A stretch of DNA of 64,000 nt from NCBI GenBank assembly GCA_021162935.1, contig JAGGXR010000054.1:1-64000 (forward strand), written 5' to 3'. A program made the position numbers and the translations under genes. The notes below the pieces were generated by a model. The model searched no databases, was not told the DNA's origin, and saw only the letters and a program-made list of their open reading frames with translations. Source of the stretch: Deltaproteobacteria bacterium. GTDB taxonomy: Bacteria; Myxococcota_A; Polyangia; HGW-17; SLPX01. Below, piece by piece: positions 16,213 to 27,300 of this stretch; within the stretch, counting starts at the first letter, position 1; each line of letters begins with the position of its first letter.

Positions 16213-17526
16213 ATGCCTGAACAGTTTGTGATGTCCATGGAATACGCAGCGATCGGGCTGGTCGCGGCGTTCGTGTTCTTCGGCGTGATCTACTTTATGG
16301 TGTCACGCTTCATGTATATCGGGCGACCGAACGAGGTCCTCATTTTTTCAGGACGCAAGAATCGCGAACGGTTGCCAGACGGTACGGTCGTGGACGTGAG
16401 CTACCGAAAGGTTTTTGGTGGCCGGTCCTGGAAGACGCCAATTTTGGAAAGTGTGGAACGGATGGACCTGACCCTCATCCCCGTACGGGTGTCGGTGCAG
16501 AACGCCTATTCCAAAGGGGGGATTCCTTTGACGGTGCAGGCCATCGCCAACATCAAGGTGTCCTCCGACCCCAGGGTGGTTGGAAACGCGATCGAACGAT
16601 TTCTGGGCCGCACCAGGGCGGAGATCAGCCAGGTCAGTCGGGAGACCCTCGAAGGCCACTTGCGTCAGGTGTTGGCGGAGATGACGCCCGAAGAGGTGAA
16701 TGAAGAGCGGCTCGTGTTTGCCAGAAAGCTCGAAGACGAGGCCGATGACGACCTGACGAAGTTGGGCCTCCAGCTCGACAACCTGAAGATCCAGCACATC
16801 ACCGACGAAACCGGATATCTGGATTCCATTGGAAGGAAGAGTACGGCGGTCATCTTGAAGCAGGCCGAGATCGCCGAGTCCGATGCCGAACGTGAGGCGG
16901 CTCAGATCGAGGCTGAAAACTCCGGTCAGGCCGAGATTGCTCGGCAGGAAACCGACAAGGCCGTTTTGATGGCTCAAAACGAAATGAGGCGCATCGTGGC
17001 CAACTTGGAGGCCCAGGCCCATAGTGAAGAGGAACGCACCACGGCGGCGGCCCAGGCTGCCAGGGCCACGGCCGAGCAGGAACTGCAGAAAGTTCGTGCC
17101 GAGTTGGAGCAGCGTCGTCTCGAAGCCGACGTGGTGTCTCCGGCCAACGCAGAGAGAAAAGCGAAAGAGATTTTGGCCAAGGGCAAGGCGGCATACGTGG
17201 CTGAACAGGGTCGCGCTGCCGCCGCCGTACTCGACATGATGCACACCGTCTGGGCGGATGCCGGTCATCGGGCCAAGGAAATCTACCTCATCCAGCACCT
17301 GGATACGATCATCGGTCAGGTGGTTCGGGCGGTTAAGCAGCTTCAGATTGGTGAGGTCAATCTGCTGGATTCTGGGGATGGTTCCAGTCTGCCCGCGTAC
17401 GTGAGCGCGTATCCGGCCATCGTGACGGCGGTGCTCAGGGAACTGCAGTCGAGCACTGGAGTCAATGTCTCCGATGTGTTGAACGGGACCCAGGGAGCGA
17501 CAGCCAGGTCTGGATTGAGCAAGTAG
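16213..17526 (+). CDS. Flotillin-like SPFH-domain protein (first of two)
   Basis: 437 residues. An N-terminal membrane helix (about 11-33) leads into an SPFH/band 7 domain (about 37-215), with YIGRPNEVLIFSG at its start and the flotillin-type motif NAYSKGGIPLTVQAIANIKV in its core. A long Ala/Glu/Gln-rich coiled coil follows (about 220-345), then a C-terminal assembly region. Flotillins scaffold ordered membrane microdomains. GGAGG lies close upstream of the ATG. The next gene encodes a second flotillin 17 bp downstream, and an NfeD-like protein precedes it, matching the yuaF-floT (yqiJ-yqiK) arrangement with the flotillin duplicated. Confidence 0.92.
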   Translation: MPEQFVMSMEYAAIGLVAAFVFFGVIYFMVSRFMYIGRPNEVLIFSGRKNRERLPDGTVVDVSYRKVFGGRSWKTPILESVERMDLTLIPVRVSVQNAYSKGGIPLTVQAIANIKVSSDPRVVGNAIERFLGRTRAEISQVSRETLEGHLRQVLAEMTPEEVNEERLVFARKLEDEADDDLTKLGLQLDNLKIQHITDETGYLDSIGRKSTAVILKQAEIAESDAEREAAQIEAENSGQAEIARQETDKAVLMAQNEMRRIVANLEAQAHSEEERTTAAAQAARATAEQELQKVRAELEQRRLEADVVSPANAERKAKEILAKGKAAYVAEQGRAAAAVLDMMHTVWADAGHRAKEIYLIQHLDTIIGQVVRAVKQLQIGEVNLLDSGDGSSLPAYVSAYPAIVTAVLRELQSSTGVNVSDVLNGTQGATARSGLSK

Positions 17527-17543
17527 CGTCGAGGAGGTACATC

Positions 17544-18809
17544 ATGTCCGCTGTATTTACCATTGTGATACCGGCCCTGGTTGTGGCCGTGATATTGATT
17601 CTGATCGCCGTCAAGAAAATGATCTACATCTGCCCACCCAACGAGGTGTTGGTGTTTTCTGGAAAACACCGGATGGTCAGGACGCAGGAGAACGTGGGGG
17701 GCAAGTTTGTTCCGGTCACCAAGAAAATCGGCTATCGGCTTATCAAGGGCGGGCGCGGGTTTCGGATTCCCATGCTCGAACGAGTCGATCGCATCGACCT
17801 GACGAACATGATCATCGAGGTTTCCGTGTCCAATGCCTATTCGAAGGGAGGCATTCCGCTTTCCATTCAGGGTGTGGCGAATGTGAAGGTCGCTGGTGAA
17901 GAACCAGTGATCACGAACGCCATCGAGCGGTTTTTGGGCAAGCCACGCGAAGAGATCATGAAGATCGTCAAAGAGACCCTTGAAGGAAATTTGAGGGGAG
18001 TGCTCTCGACGTTGACGCCAGAGGAGGTCAACGAGAAAAAGGACGCCTTCGTCATGCAGCTCCAGGGCGAGGCTATCCGTGATTTGGGCAAGCTTGGCAT
18101 CGTGGTGGACACGGTCAAGATCCAAAACGTGTTCGACGAAGTCGGGTACCTGGACTCCATTGGACGCCAGCGTTCGGCCCAGGTGAAAAAAGAGGCCCGC
18201 ATTGCCGAGGCTCAGAACCGTTCAGCGGCAGCGGTCCGTAATGCGGAGAACCGGCGGGAAACCGTCCTCCGTCAGATCGAAGTGCAGGTTCGCACCGCCC
18301 AAGCCGAAGCGGATAAGCGGATTCGAGACGCCGTGACCCGACGGGACGCCGTGATTGCGGAGGAGCAGGCCAAGGTCACCGCTGCTCTGGCCAAGGCGAA
18401 TGCGGAGATCGACGTGCAGAAGGCCCGTCTGGAGCAGGTCACGCGAAAGCTAGATGCCGATGTGATCAAGCCGGCCGAGGCACAGTCCAGTGCGGACAAG
18501 GAGCAGGCCAAGGGTCAGGTGGCCGCCATCATCGAAGACGGTCGTGCCAGGGCCGAAAGCTTCAAGAGCATCGCCGCGAGCTGGAAGACGGCGGGGGTGG
18601 CGGGTCGGGACATGCTGCTTCTCCAGAAGATGGATGACCTGTTGCCTTCCATCCTGGAAGTCCTCCACGACATGAAGATCAACTCTCTGACCGTCCTGCC
18701 GGCTCACGAGGGTGGTGTGGCCAGGTCCGCCGCATCGCTCAACGAACAGCTCAAGGCCTCGATTGGTGTGGACCTGGCCAAGGTGGCCAACAAGTTCGCC
18801 AAGAGTTGA
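17544..18809 (+). CDS. Flotillin-like SPFH-domain protein (second of two)
   Basis: 421 residues, paralogous to the preceding flotillin. A hydrophobic N-terminus (about 5-25) is followed by YICPPNEVLVFSGKH, the NAYSKGGIPLSIQGVANVKV core, LTPEEVNEKKDAF and a long Ala/Arg/Glu coiled coil. The two proteins differ most in the coiled coil and the C-terminus, which suggests a hetero-oligomer rather than a recent duplicate. AGGAGGT lies 7 nt before the ATG. It is the last gene of the membrane-microdomain cluster; the next gene is on the opposite strand. Confidence 0.92.
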   Translation: MSAVFTIVIPALVVAVILILIAVKKMIYICPPNEVLVFSGKHRMVRTQENVGGKFVPVTKKIGYRLIKGGRGFRIPMLERVDRIDLTNMIIEVSVSNAYSKGGIPLSIQGVANVKVAGEEPVITNAIERFLGKPREEIMKIVKETLEGNLRGVLSTLTPEEVNEKKDAFVMQLQGEAIRDLGKLGIVVDTVKIQNVFDEVGYLDSIGRQRSAQVKKEARIAEAQNRSAAAVRNAENRRETVLRQIEVQVRTAQAEADKRIRDAVTRRDAVIAEEQAKVTAALAKANAEIDVQKARLEQVTRKLDADVIKPAEAQSSADKEQAKGQVAAIIEDGRARAESFKSIAASWKTAGVAGRDMLLLQKMDDLLPSILEVLHDMKINSLTVLPAHEGGVARSAASLNEQLKASIGVDLAKVANKFAKS

Positions 18810-18865
18810 GCCTCGGCACGAGCGGTTTTTCTTCAAAGACTGAATTGGGGGAGGAGAGAGCCTGG

Positions 18866-19363
18866 TCAGGATGCTTTGTGTGGGGACCGATGCGCCAGGC
18901 GAGCCAGGTCCGGATAGCAGGCGGCCAGCAGGAGCAGGCTGCCTGCCGTCGCGATCTTGATACCGAACCCCGTTGTCACGTTCAACGCCTGTACACCACG
19001 AAGTTTGTGCCACAAAGTTTCGTCCGACAGCAGGACGAGACCAGAGGCGTGTTTGTCCGGAAGAACCGCCAATAATGCGAATCCGACGAGAATGATGGAT
19101 CCGAGTCCAAGGAGCGGAACGGGAACGACCTGTCGTTGAGCGATGAGGGCTGCCGTGCCTGCGATCAATGCAAGCACTCCGGTGACCAGAATGGGCCAGC
19201 CGAGAAATCCGGGTTCCGCAAAACCGTTGCGCGTGACGGCTGGACCGGCTCCAGAGATTTGGGAAAAGGGCAGCCAGACCGAAGCTGCCAGGAGGGCTCC
19301 GCCTGCCAACTCCAAGACCGTTGCAACGATCTGGATGTTGGTTCGTCTATCATGATCAACCAT
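18866..19363 (-). CDS. Small four-helix membrane protein of unknown function
   Basis: 165 residues with four predicted membrane helices (about 10-30, 52-75, 80-102 and 130-150). The loop between the last two is charged and contains LHKLRG-like sequence. I do not recognise the family. AGGAGC precedes the ATG. The gene converges with the flotillin cluster and diverges from the mini-lipoprotein gene, so it is probably a single transcription unit. Confidence 0.7.
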   Translation of the reverse strand: MVDHDRRTNIQIVATVLELAGGALLAASVWLPFSQISGAGPAVTRNGFAEPGFLGWPILVTGVLALIAGTAALIAQRQVVPVPLLGLGSIILVGFALLAVLPDKHASGLVLLSDETLWHKLRGVQALNVTTGFGIKIATAGSLLLLAACYPDLARLAHRSPHKAS

Positions 19364-19517
19364 GCTTGTGCTCCTGTGGTTTTAGGTGGGGTCCTCGTGG
19401 TTCCACGAGCCGAATCGTAGCGTTTCGAATGAGGTGTGACAAGGATGAAGAAGGTCATTGTCTCAAAGAAGAACGAAGAACAGGGAAAAGGGCGATGGAC
19501 CTGTCGGTCAATTTTCT

Positions 19518-19545
19518 TTGACATCCCCAATCAAGGGGTTATTAT
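19518..19545 (+). promoter_or_regulatory. Near-consensus sigma70 promoter of the mini-lipoprotein
   Basis: A perfect TTGACA (19518-19523), a 16-bp spacer and TATTAT (19540-19545, five of six consensus positions). Transcription would start near 19552, leaving a leader of about 78 nt before the ATG at 19630. This is the best promoter match in the window. Confidence 0.7.
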
Positions 19546-19629
19546 CGGATCTATAGGTTGATGTGAGCCTCCAGGAATGGCCTGTGGGCATATCGTAACG
19601 TGGATGGTAACTTACGAAAGGGGGTCAAG

Positions 19630-19752
19630 ATGAAGACTCTGACCAAAATCCTGATCATGCTGTCGTTGGTATTCGCGATGTCCGTGACCGGTTACATGGC
19701 GTGCAGTGACGACGACAACGGGGGCAACAACAACACCTCGGTGCAGCAGTAA
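19630..19752 (+). CDS. 40-aa mini-lipoprotein with a CSDDD motif
   Basis: A tiny gene. The product has a Lys-containing start (MKTLTK), a hydrophobic stretch (about 7-23), a lipobox-like YMAC with Cys24, then SDDDNGG and an Asn-rich end. After signal peptide removal only about 17 residues would remain on the lipidated Cys. GGGGG lies upstream of the ATG, and a strong promoter lies 85 bp before it. The signal peptide and CSDD start resemble those of the larger lipoprotein encoded at 46581, so it may be either an abundant Lpp-like tether or the remnant of a longer lipoprotein. The Tyr at position -3 of the lipobox is not typical. No homologue recognised. Confidence 0.6.
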   Translation: MKTLTKILIMLSLVFAMSVTGYMACSDDDNGGNNNTSVQQ

Positions 19753-19850
19753 ATCGCGTTCGTACTGAATACGATTTCGTTTGGTGTACAAGATGCGTGC
19801 TGAAGGTGGCTTCTGTCTCCTTTGAATGAGCGCGTGCTCCTGAAAAATGT

Positions 19851-19938
19851 ATTCCTCTGATGTGGTGGGGGTGGACCCGTGGGTTGGGCTTTTGTCCGGG
19901 CTTCAGGGTCTGCTCTACCTATTTTGCATCAGAGGAAT
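19851..19938. repeat. Inverted repeat, 12-bp perfect arms
   Basis: ATTCCTCTGATG (19851-19862) and its exact reverse complement CATCAGAGGAAT (19927-19938) flank the first unit of the tandem repeat. The loop is 64 nt. It could fold as a transcript or mark the edges of a small mobile or duplicated segment. Confidence 0.5.
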
Positions 19939-20065
19939 CCGTGGCCTGGGTATTTGTCCAGGCTTCAGGGTTTGCTCTATCTATTTTCTGCATCAGAGAG
20001 ACCCGTGGTTTGGGTGACTGTTCGGGCGCCAGGGACTTTTCGTGCTCTTTTTTGCGCCAGTGCGT
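19877..20065. repeat. Three imperfect tandem repeats of about 63 bp
   Basis: Units begin with CCGTGG at 19877, 19939 and 20003, so the period is 62-64 bp. Units 1 and 2 share most positions (CCGTGG, TTTGTCC, GGCTTCAGGGT, TGCTCTA, CTATTTT, GCATCAGAG); unit 3 is more diverged (CCGTGG, CTGTTCGGGCGCCAGGGACTTT). The array fills much of the 360-bp gap 19753-20112 between the mini-lipoprotein and the glycosyltransferase, in which I see no gene. Frames across it have no protein-like character. Confidence 0.7.
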
Positions 20066-20112
20066 TGTGTGGGGCGGTCATTCGTGCTGGATGTTCGTGA
20101 ACAGGGAGCCCG

Positions 20113-21078
20113 CTACGATTGACGTTGGTCGTGTGCGTTCTGCGGGGTTTCGATCCGCTTGAGACGGTAGAGACAGTCTTCCATGAGTTCCCGGTTGGCT
20201 GCCAGGTTGGCTGACAGGATGCCAATCACGAAGACGTTGAAGCCGATGATGAGGAGGATCGCCGCCAGGATCAAAGACTGGATTTTTCCCGAGCCCTCAC
20301 CGGCAAAGTAGTAGTAGAGGAAGCGCAGGCCGATGCCTGCACCGCCCGCCATGAAGAGCGCGCTGATGGTCGCGAAGAACTTCATGGGCTGGAACAGGAT
20401 GTAGAGGCGCACGAGCGTCGCGATGGAACGCCAGATGTAGCCCATCATGGAATGAAAGAGGCGAGATGGCCTGGTCGGTGGGTTGGGTTGGATGGGAATG
20501 GACTCGATGGCCAGGTTCATCCGACCCGCTCGCACGATGGTTTCCAGCGTATATGTGTAGCGGGACGCAACGTCGAGTCGTAGAGCGGCCTCGCGGCTGA
20601 GGGCCCGAAACCCCGATGTGGCATCAGGCACGGCCGTCTGAGACATTCTGCGCACGACGGAACTTCCTAACTTCTGGAGTCTTCGCTTGATGGGGGAAAA
20701 GTGCGCCACGCCGCTGACCTGGCGGTCTGCAATGACCATGTCCGCTCGTCCCTTGACGATGGGTGCTACCAGCCTGGGGATGTCCTTGCCTGGGTATTGG
20801 CCGTCGCCGTCCGTATTGACGATGATGTCGGCGCCAAGCATGAGGGCGGTATGGATACCGGTCTGGTACGCACGCGCCAAGCCGAGTCGTCGCTTGTGTC
20901 GCACCACGTGTTCGACCCCGTGTTCGTGCGCCACCCGATCCGTTTCGTCCGTGCTGCCGTCGTCGATGACGAGGATCTCGACGGAATTCACGCCGTCGAT
21001 GGACCGTGGGATTTGTGCCAGGGTGTCAGGAAGGGTCTCGGCTTCATTGAGGCAGGGTATCTGGATGATGACGTTCAT
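20113..21078 (-). CDS. Family 2 glycosyltransferase (dolichol-phosphate-mannose synthase-like)
   Basis: 321 residues. The GT2 domain (1-about 225) has the IQIPCLNEAETL start, VIDDGSTDET and the metal-binding NTDGDGQYPG (DXD region), followed by ADMVIADR and the TSGFRALSREAA acceptor-site motif. Two C-terminal membrane helices (about 232-255 and 268-295) anchor it, as in GtrB and polyprenyl-phosphate sugar transferases. It should load a hexose from a nucleotide sugar onto undecaprenyl phosphate for envelope glycan synthesis. AGGAA precedes the ATG. The gene stands alone and diverges from the second giant TPR gene. Confidence 0.88.
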   Translation of the reverse strand: MNVIIQIPCLNEAETLPDTLAQIPRSIDGVNSVEILVIDDGSTDETDRVAHEHGVEHVVRHKRRLGLARAYQTGIHTALMLGADIIVNTDGDGQYPGKDIPRLVAPIVKGRADMVIADRQVSGVAHFSPIKRRLQKLGSSVVRRMSQTAVPDATSGFRALSREAALRLDVASRYTYTLETIVRAGRMNLAIESIPIQPNPPTRPSRLFHSMMGYIWRSIATLVRLYILFQPMKFFATISALFMAGGAGIGLRFLYYYFAGEGSGKIQSLILAAILLIIGFNVFVIGILSANLAANRELMEDCLYRLKRIETPQNAHDQRQS

Positions 21079-21338
21079 TCCGAGTTCCTGACTGCGTCGA
21101 GTGATGGTTGAAGGCCAAATGTTTGAGGTACGTTACTCGATTGGGGGTATTTATCAAGCTCCCGGCAGGCGTGTTTTTCTTTGGGGTACCCTGTGGGTCA
21201 AGACCGCGATGGAGTTTCTCTCGGATTGACGGCAGGCGTGGCAGAAGCAGAAAGTTTGTGTCCGATCCACGGTCGTCGCACAATGGCGGGACGAGCCAAA
21301 AGATGGTAGCATGGCGCGACAACGGAGACGGGAAGTTC

Positions 21339-24300
21339 ATGAATCAGCCGATGACGACCGAGATCAGATTTGGAATGACCCTTTCTGGGCGTCAGGTTTT
21401 GGTATTTACTGCCGACCGGCCTCTGACGGATTTCGCACACTTGGACCGTTTGTCGATGGAAGTGCCGGACTTGGCTGCTCCCTTCAATGTCGGCGCCGGG
21501 GCCGGGCAGTTCCGTAACAGGCGTTGCCGGCTCGAAGAACTGGCCGTGCGCGTCGATCCAGTGCGGGCGTTATCGTATGCCATCGAAACTCGCGGCCGAG
21601 TGCCTGGTCTCACCGTGGAGCAGGTTGTCGGGACTCGGTCGGGGGTGGTGGCCATTGGCGCTGTCTCGACTCCGTCGGGAAAAGCCCCAATCACCGTCCG
21701 ATTCGGCATTGGGACCTGCCGAAGCGAGATGCTCCTGTCGGCGCTGGAGATTCGTGTGTATGGCAGGGTTGGGACACCACCAGGGGCTTTGGTTGCTTCG
21801 TATCTGGCATCCATGGCGCCGGCTGGAACACAACGCGGTGCCGTAGAGTTGGCCTTCGACCCGATGGACTGGGTGCTGTGGACGGTGCTGCTTCCTGCCG
21901 GCTGGCGTTTGCCGGATCGGCCGGACAGGGAGCTGGCTCTTTCCTGGTCCAAAGACGGGGTCACCCTGTCGTTTCGGTCGCTGGGCCGGTCTGACGATGG
22001 TCTAGCCGAGCCAGGAGAGGATTCGCACGGCGAAGACAGTGCTTCCAGTAGGGTGCGGAGGGACCAACTCGACGAGGTGATGGCTCGCGGACTGGCGGAG
22101 TATCGCACAACCGAGGCTTTGCTCATCGAAGGGCGCCTCGATGAGGCGGCCGATGCCTATGTCAAGGTGTGGGAACAGGATCGTGCAGATCGGTTTGCTT
22201 TGCTGCGTGCCATGGAGTTGTGCTCCAGCCTGCCGAGACGACGTTTGGAGGGGCAGGCGCTTGCCAGGGAGGCGCTTGCCAGATGGCCGGATTGGATTCC
22301 TGCCCTGATCGCCCTCGCTTCGACGACTGAGGCGTCGGGCGATCGAGCCGGAGCGGCGGAGCTCTATGAACGTATTGCCCGCCTTGCCGAGGCTGAGGGT
22401 CGCCATTACGACGTGGCTGCAGCAACCCTTGCAGGAGCCAAACTTTGGGAGACTATCGATCAGGAGCGGGCGATTGCTGGCTACGAGGCCGCTTTGGAGG
22501 CTGCGCCCGATTCAGTGGAAGCGTCCGCACGACTGGAGGCTCTGTACCGCGATCGTCGGGATTGGTCCGGCGTGCTCCGTCTGTTTCGTGACCGGATCGC
22601 CGCCCATCCTCCGACGGCACGAGTGGACGATCATGTGGCGTTGGGGGAACTCTATCTCGAAGGGCTCGATGATGCGCTTCGTGCGAGGGCAGAGTTCGAA
22701 AAGGCGGTTCGAATCGACAGCGGCCGTGCCGATGCGTGGATCGGCCTGGCACGTGCTTTTTTGTTCGGTGGGGACCCCGCAAGGGGGTTGGAGGCCCTCA
22801 AGAGGATCACTTCGGAGGCAACCCCGACACAGACCCTTGCAATCGACGAACTGTGGGCCCGGTGCGAGGACGCATTGGGGATGACCGACGTTGCGTTGGC
22901 CAGGATTCGACCCATTTTGGATGACCTGGAGGAAGCATCGTCCTCGCCAACCGATCCGTGGAGTATCGTGGAACTCGCGGCCGATCTGGCAGCGAGGGCC
23001 GAGGACTGGGTATTGTGTGCGCGCCTCTTGAATCGGCTGGGCGCTCGGGGTGATGCGGATCCAAAGGAGAGGGTGCGTTTCCTGATGGACCTTGCCCGCG
23101 TGGCGCTCGATCATCTCGATGATCGGACGATGGCTCAACGGTCGGTGGACGAGGCCCTTGCTCTGGACAAGAACCGGCCGGAATTGCTCTCCTTGGCCGT
23201 GACGGTCGCCATACGGCGGGGACGGCTCGCCGAAGCGGTCGACCTGATGGAACGGTTGTCTTCCATTCAAGCCGATCCGCAGCTCATGGTCCAGCGGGCC
23301 AGACTGCTCGCCTTCGACCTCGATCGTCCCGAGGAGGCCCTCGAAGATCTGACCGTTTTGCCCGTTGACTCGACGGAGGTCATCGCGCTTCGGGTGGATA
23401 TCTTTCGTGCGCTAGGTCGCACCGAAGATCTCGTAGCAGCGCTCGAACGCTACCTGGAATCAGTCGAGGTGCAACCGGCCAACGCGGAAACGATTGCTGG
23501 GCTGCACCTCGAATGGGCGGATCTGATCTGGAAAGAGGAGGGAGCCGAGTCGGTTGACAAGGTCAAGCGTTCTTTGGTGGCCGCCAGTCGACTACAGCCG
23601 GACAACGTTCAGTTTTTGGAGCGACTTGCAGGTTTGCTCGATGGCATCGGTGCAACCATGGAACTCGAGCAGGTACGCGGTCGCCTCGTCATCCTGTATC
23701 GGAAATCGGAGGATCTCGACGGCTTGGCATGTGCCTTGGGGGCTTTTGGCAGAGTCCTTTTGGAGACGGGGCGGCCGGATCGGGCGGTCGAGGCATTGAC
23801 CGAGGCCAGCCGACTGAGGCCGGACGAGTTGTCGTTGGAATGGACGCTTGCCGAGGCTCGCCAGGCCACAGGCCAGATGGATGAAGCTCTGGATCTCTAT
23901 CTTCGGTTGTGGGAATCCGTCGATGCGTCCATCGATCGATCCAGCCTGGCGGCTCGAATTGCGGAGGCCTACCACCAGCGCGGCGACAGAGACGCCATGG
24001 TGCGATTTGCTCGTCAGGCGGTGGAGTTGGGAGTCGAGGGAGATGCGCGTCGCAGGAGTAGACAGTGGGTCTGCGACGCCCTGGTCGCCCAGGAGCGTTG
24101 GGAGGAGGCTGTCGAAGCGTACCAGGACATGGTTGGGGACGAACACTGTCCAATCGAGCGAGCCGATCGGGCGCGGGCTCTGTATGCTGCGGCCGAAATC
24201 AGCAGACAATACCTTTCAGACCCAAAACGCAGCGAAAGCCTCTGTCGTGCGGTTCTCGACGTGGAGCCACGGCACAGGGGCGCCCTCAATACCCTCGAAA

Positions 24301-27300
24301 CGTTGCTGACCGCATCGAATCGATGGGAGGATCTTCTCGATGTGCTCGAACGTAAGATTGCGGCGGCGGAAGGACACGCTCAGGAGCAGGCGGCACTTCT
24401 GGGGCGGTTGGGCAGGATTGAGCAGGAGCATTTGGGGTGGGTCGAGTCGGCGCGTCGTCATTTTCAACGCGCCATGGAATTGGATCCGCGATACGAACCA
24501 GCCCTGCTGTTCGTGGCGCGAGATGCCTTCCGGACTCATTCGTGGCAGGAGAGCTTCGATGCCTACGAGGGTCTCGATAGACTTTTCGGGGAGCAGGAGG
24601 ACGTATCGACTGCGCTGGAGGGAGAGGTCCAAGGTAGATTGGCGCGACTTTGCTTCGAGCTGGGCCGCCTAGGCGAGGTGGACGAGCACGCCAGGAGGGC
24701 GATCGAAGCAGCGCCGGACGACGATGAGACCCTCTCCTTTTACTCTGACATCCTGGAAGAAGATGAGCGTTGGGAAGAACTGGCGAGTATCTTGAGACGC
24801 CGGGTAGAGCTTGCATCGGATCCCGTCGGGTTACGACTGGCGCTTGCCGAGGTCCTGTCGGATCGACTGGGAATGGTCAGTCAGGCTGCTGAGGTGTGTC
24901 GAGAGCTGCTTCGCCGTCGTCCGGATGAACCGGCGGCCCTGATGCGTCTCGCCTCTTTATTGGCACGGGAGGGGCGAAGCGCCGAGCGTCTGAAGGTGCT
25001 CGGTCGGTTGGTGCGGGTTCTCGATGACGATGACCCAGGCTCCGTGCAGGCCCGAAGGGAACTCGTGGATGTGGCGATCGAGCTACAGCAGATGGATGTG
25101 GCTCGACAGCAGGTCGAGATTTTGATCGATGAAGGGGGCGAAGACGAGTCCCTGGGTCGATCCGTCCTGGTCGTGGCGGAGGCGCTCGGGGATCCTTCCC
25201 TGATGGATCGTGGGTTCGAGGCTTTGGCCCGTGTGAGCGACGATCCCGAGCAGACCACGGCCTTGATGGTGCGACGGGCCCGACTGCATCAGGATGACCT
25301 GTCCGATCCATCCGGTGCTTTGGCATTGCTCGATGAGATTTCGGATCCAACGACTGAGGTCCTGGAGCTTCGGGCCTTGTGTTTCGAAGGTCTGGGACAG
25401 TTTCGGCAGGCGGCGGACGTATATGGCACGTTGGCCGAGCATGCGGAGGAGGTACAAGCCGAGCAGGAGGTTACCTGGCGGCTCAAACTCATGGAGCTGG
25501 CCGAAGGGGAGTTGTCGGATTCGGATCTGCTCGAGTTCAACGGGCTGCGACTTGTGGAACTGTTGCCTGAGGACGCGAGCGTGGCCGGCCGCATGGCGGA
25601 GTTCTACAGGGATCGTGGTGACGGGGTGATGATGAGGCGCATGCTCGAACATCAGCTTCGAGCCCTGCGCCTCGTCGGTGACGATCAGGGACAGAGAAGT
25701 CTCATGCTCCGTCTGGCGCGGCTCTGGATGCAGGTTCAGCCCGATGGCCTCGATCGTGCGGAGACACTCTGTCGGCGAGCCATGGAGCTTGGAGGGGGGC
25801 CGGACGCCCTGCAACTCCTGTCGGAGGTTATGGCGGCAAGGAAGGATTTCCGTGGAGCGGCAGGCACCATCGAAGAGTTGGTGGGGCTTTTGGACAAGGA
25901 GCAGACCGATCCGGAATTGCTGGGTCGATATAGTCTGGAGGTCGCCCGGTTGTATGCCGGACTGGCTGACGGCGGCCAGGATTGTCGTCTGTGGGGCAGG
26001 AAGGCGGCAGGTCTGCTCAAGGCGACGGCACGAATTGAGGCGCTCGACCTGTGGCGGAGTCACGCCGTCACAGATGCGGTCTGGTCGGAGGTCGCCGAGG
26101 CGGGGGAGCAGCTCAAGCAGGCTCGAGGTGCTGTGGTGGATCTTGAAGGCCTTGCGAGGGCCTATGAGGAATTGGGGCGGGTCGATGAGGCGATACGGGT
26201 CGTACAGGAATTGGTGGATCGGGTGCCGGGCGATCCCCGTCTGACCGAGACGGTTCGACGTCTGTACACGACGGCGGGGAGGCTATACGATCTCGCCAAG
26301 AATCTTGAAAACGAAGCACGGGATAAGGAGGATCCTGCCCTGTTGGTCGAGGCCGCCCGGTCGTATCTGGCAAGTCCCGATGGGGTCGAGGATGCGAGGC
26401 GTTGCGCCGAGGCCGCCTGGAAGACAGGGTATCGACAGGCCCTCGATGTGTTGGACGAGGCGTTTTCAGCACCACGGGAGCGGGATCGATTCTGGTCCGT
26501 GGTGGCCGAGGACGTGCTCGTCGACGGTGACGAACAGGTGGATCTCTTCGTTGAATTGGCACAGCGCAGGCTGGAAGAAGTGCATCATATGGACGATCAG
26601 GTGGAGGTATGGTTGCTCAAGGCGGCCAGCGTCCGACCTCAGGTGTTTGGATTGTTGGTCGACGGATTCGTTACAGAGGCAAGGTGGGATGAGGCGGCCG
26701 GGGGGCTGCGGCGTTGGCTCGAGACCGATTTGGATACGAGCGAACGGGCAGGCGTGCAGATGCGACTCGTTCGTGTGCTGTCGGGACGTCTGGATCGCCA
26801 CGAGGAAGCGGCCGAACTGGCCGGGGATATCGATCGGGGAGCTTTGGAGGAACGGGATCTCGAAGATCTCGCCAAGGTCCTGTTCCATGCCGGGCGCCTC
26901 CTCGACGCTGAGCGCCTTTACGGCCGGCTGGCTGGGGAGGGGGCAAGACGAAGGGACTATCTTCTGGCCGCCGCAGACGTGGCGGCTGCCCGGCAGGATG
27001 GAGAGGCGGAGGTTCGGTGGTTGCTCGACATGGTGGAGGAACTCGGGGGCGACGAGGAGCTTTGCGTTCGGCTCGTGGACCGAGCGAGACAGGTCGATGA
27101 GCAGGCCCTGTCCGAGGCGTTGAGAGTGAGCCTCCAACAGGATCTGTCTGATGAACGGGCAGCAGCTTTCGAAATCGAACTTGCAGAACTGTGCGAGGCC
27201 GATGAACGGTTGGCACTCCTCCTTTCGGCGTCGAGCCGGAAGGGGTGGGACGTTTCGTTGCAGAGCAAGGCGGCACAGGCCGCTATCGATGCGGGCAATT

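Noticed and set aside
19877-20065. CRISPR array.
   Set aside because: The units are contiguous and about 63 bp long, with no unique spacers between short identical repeats, and no cas genes are present.
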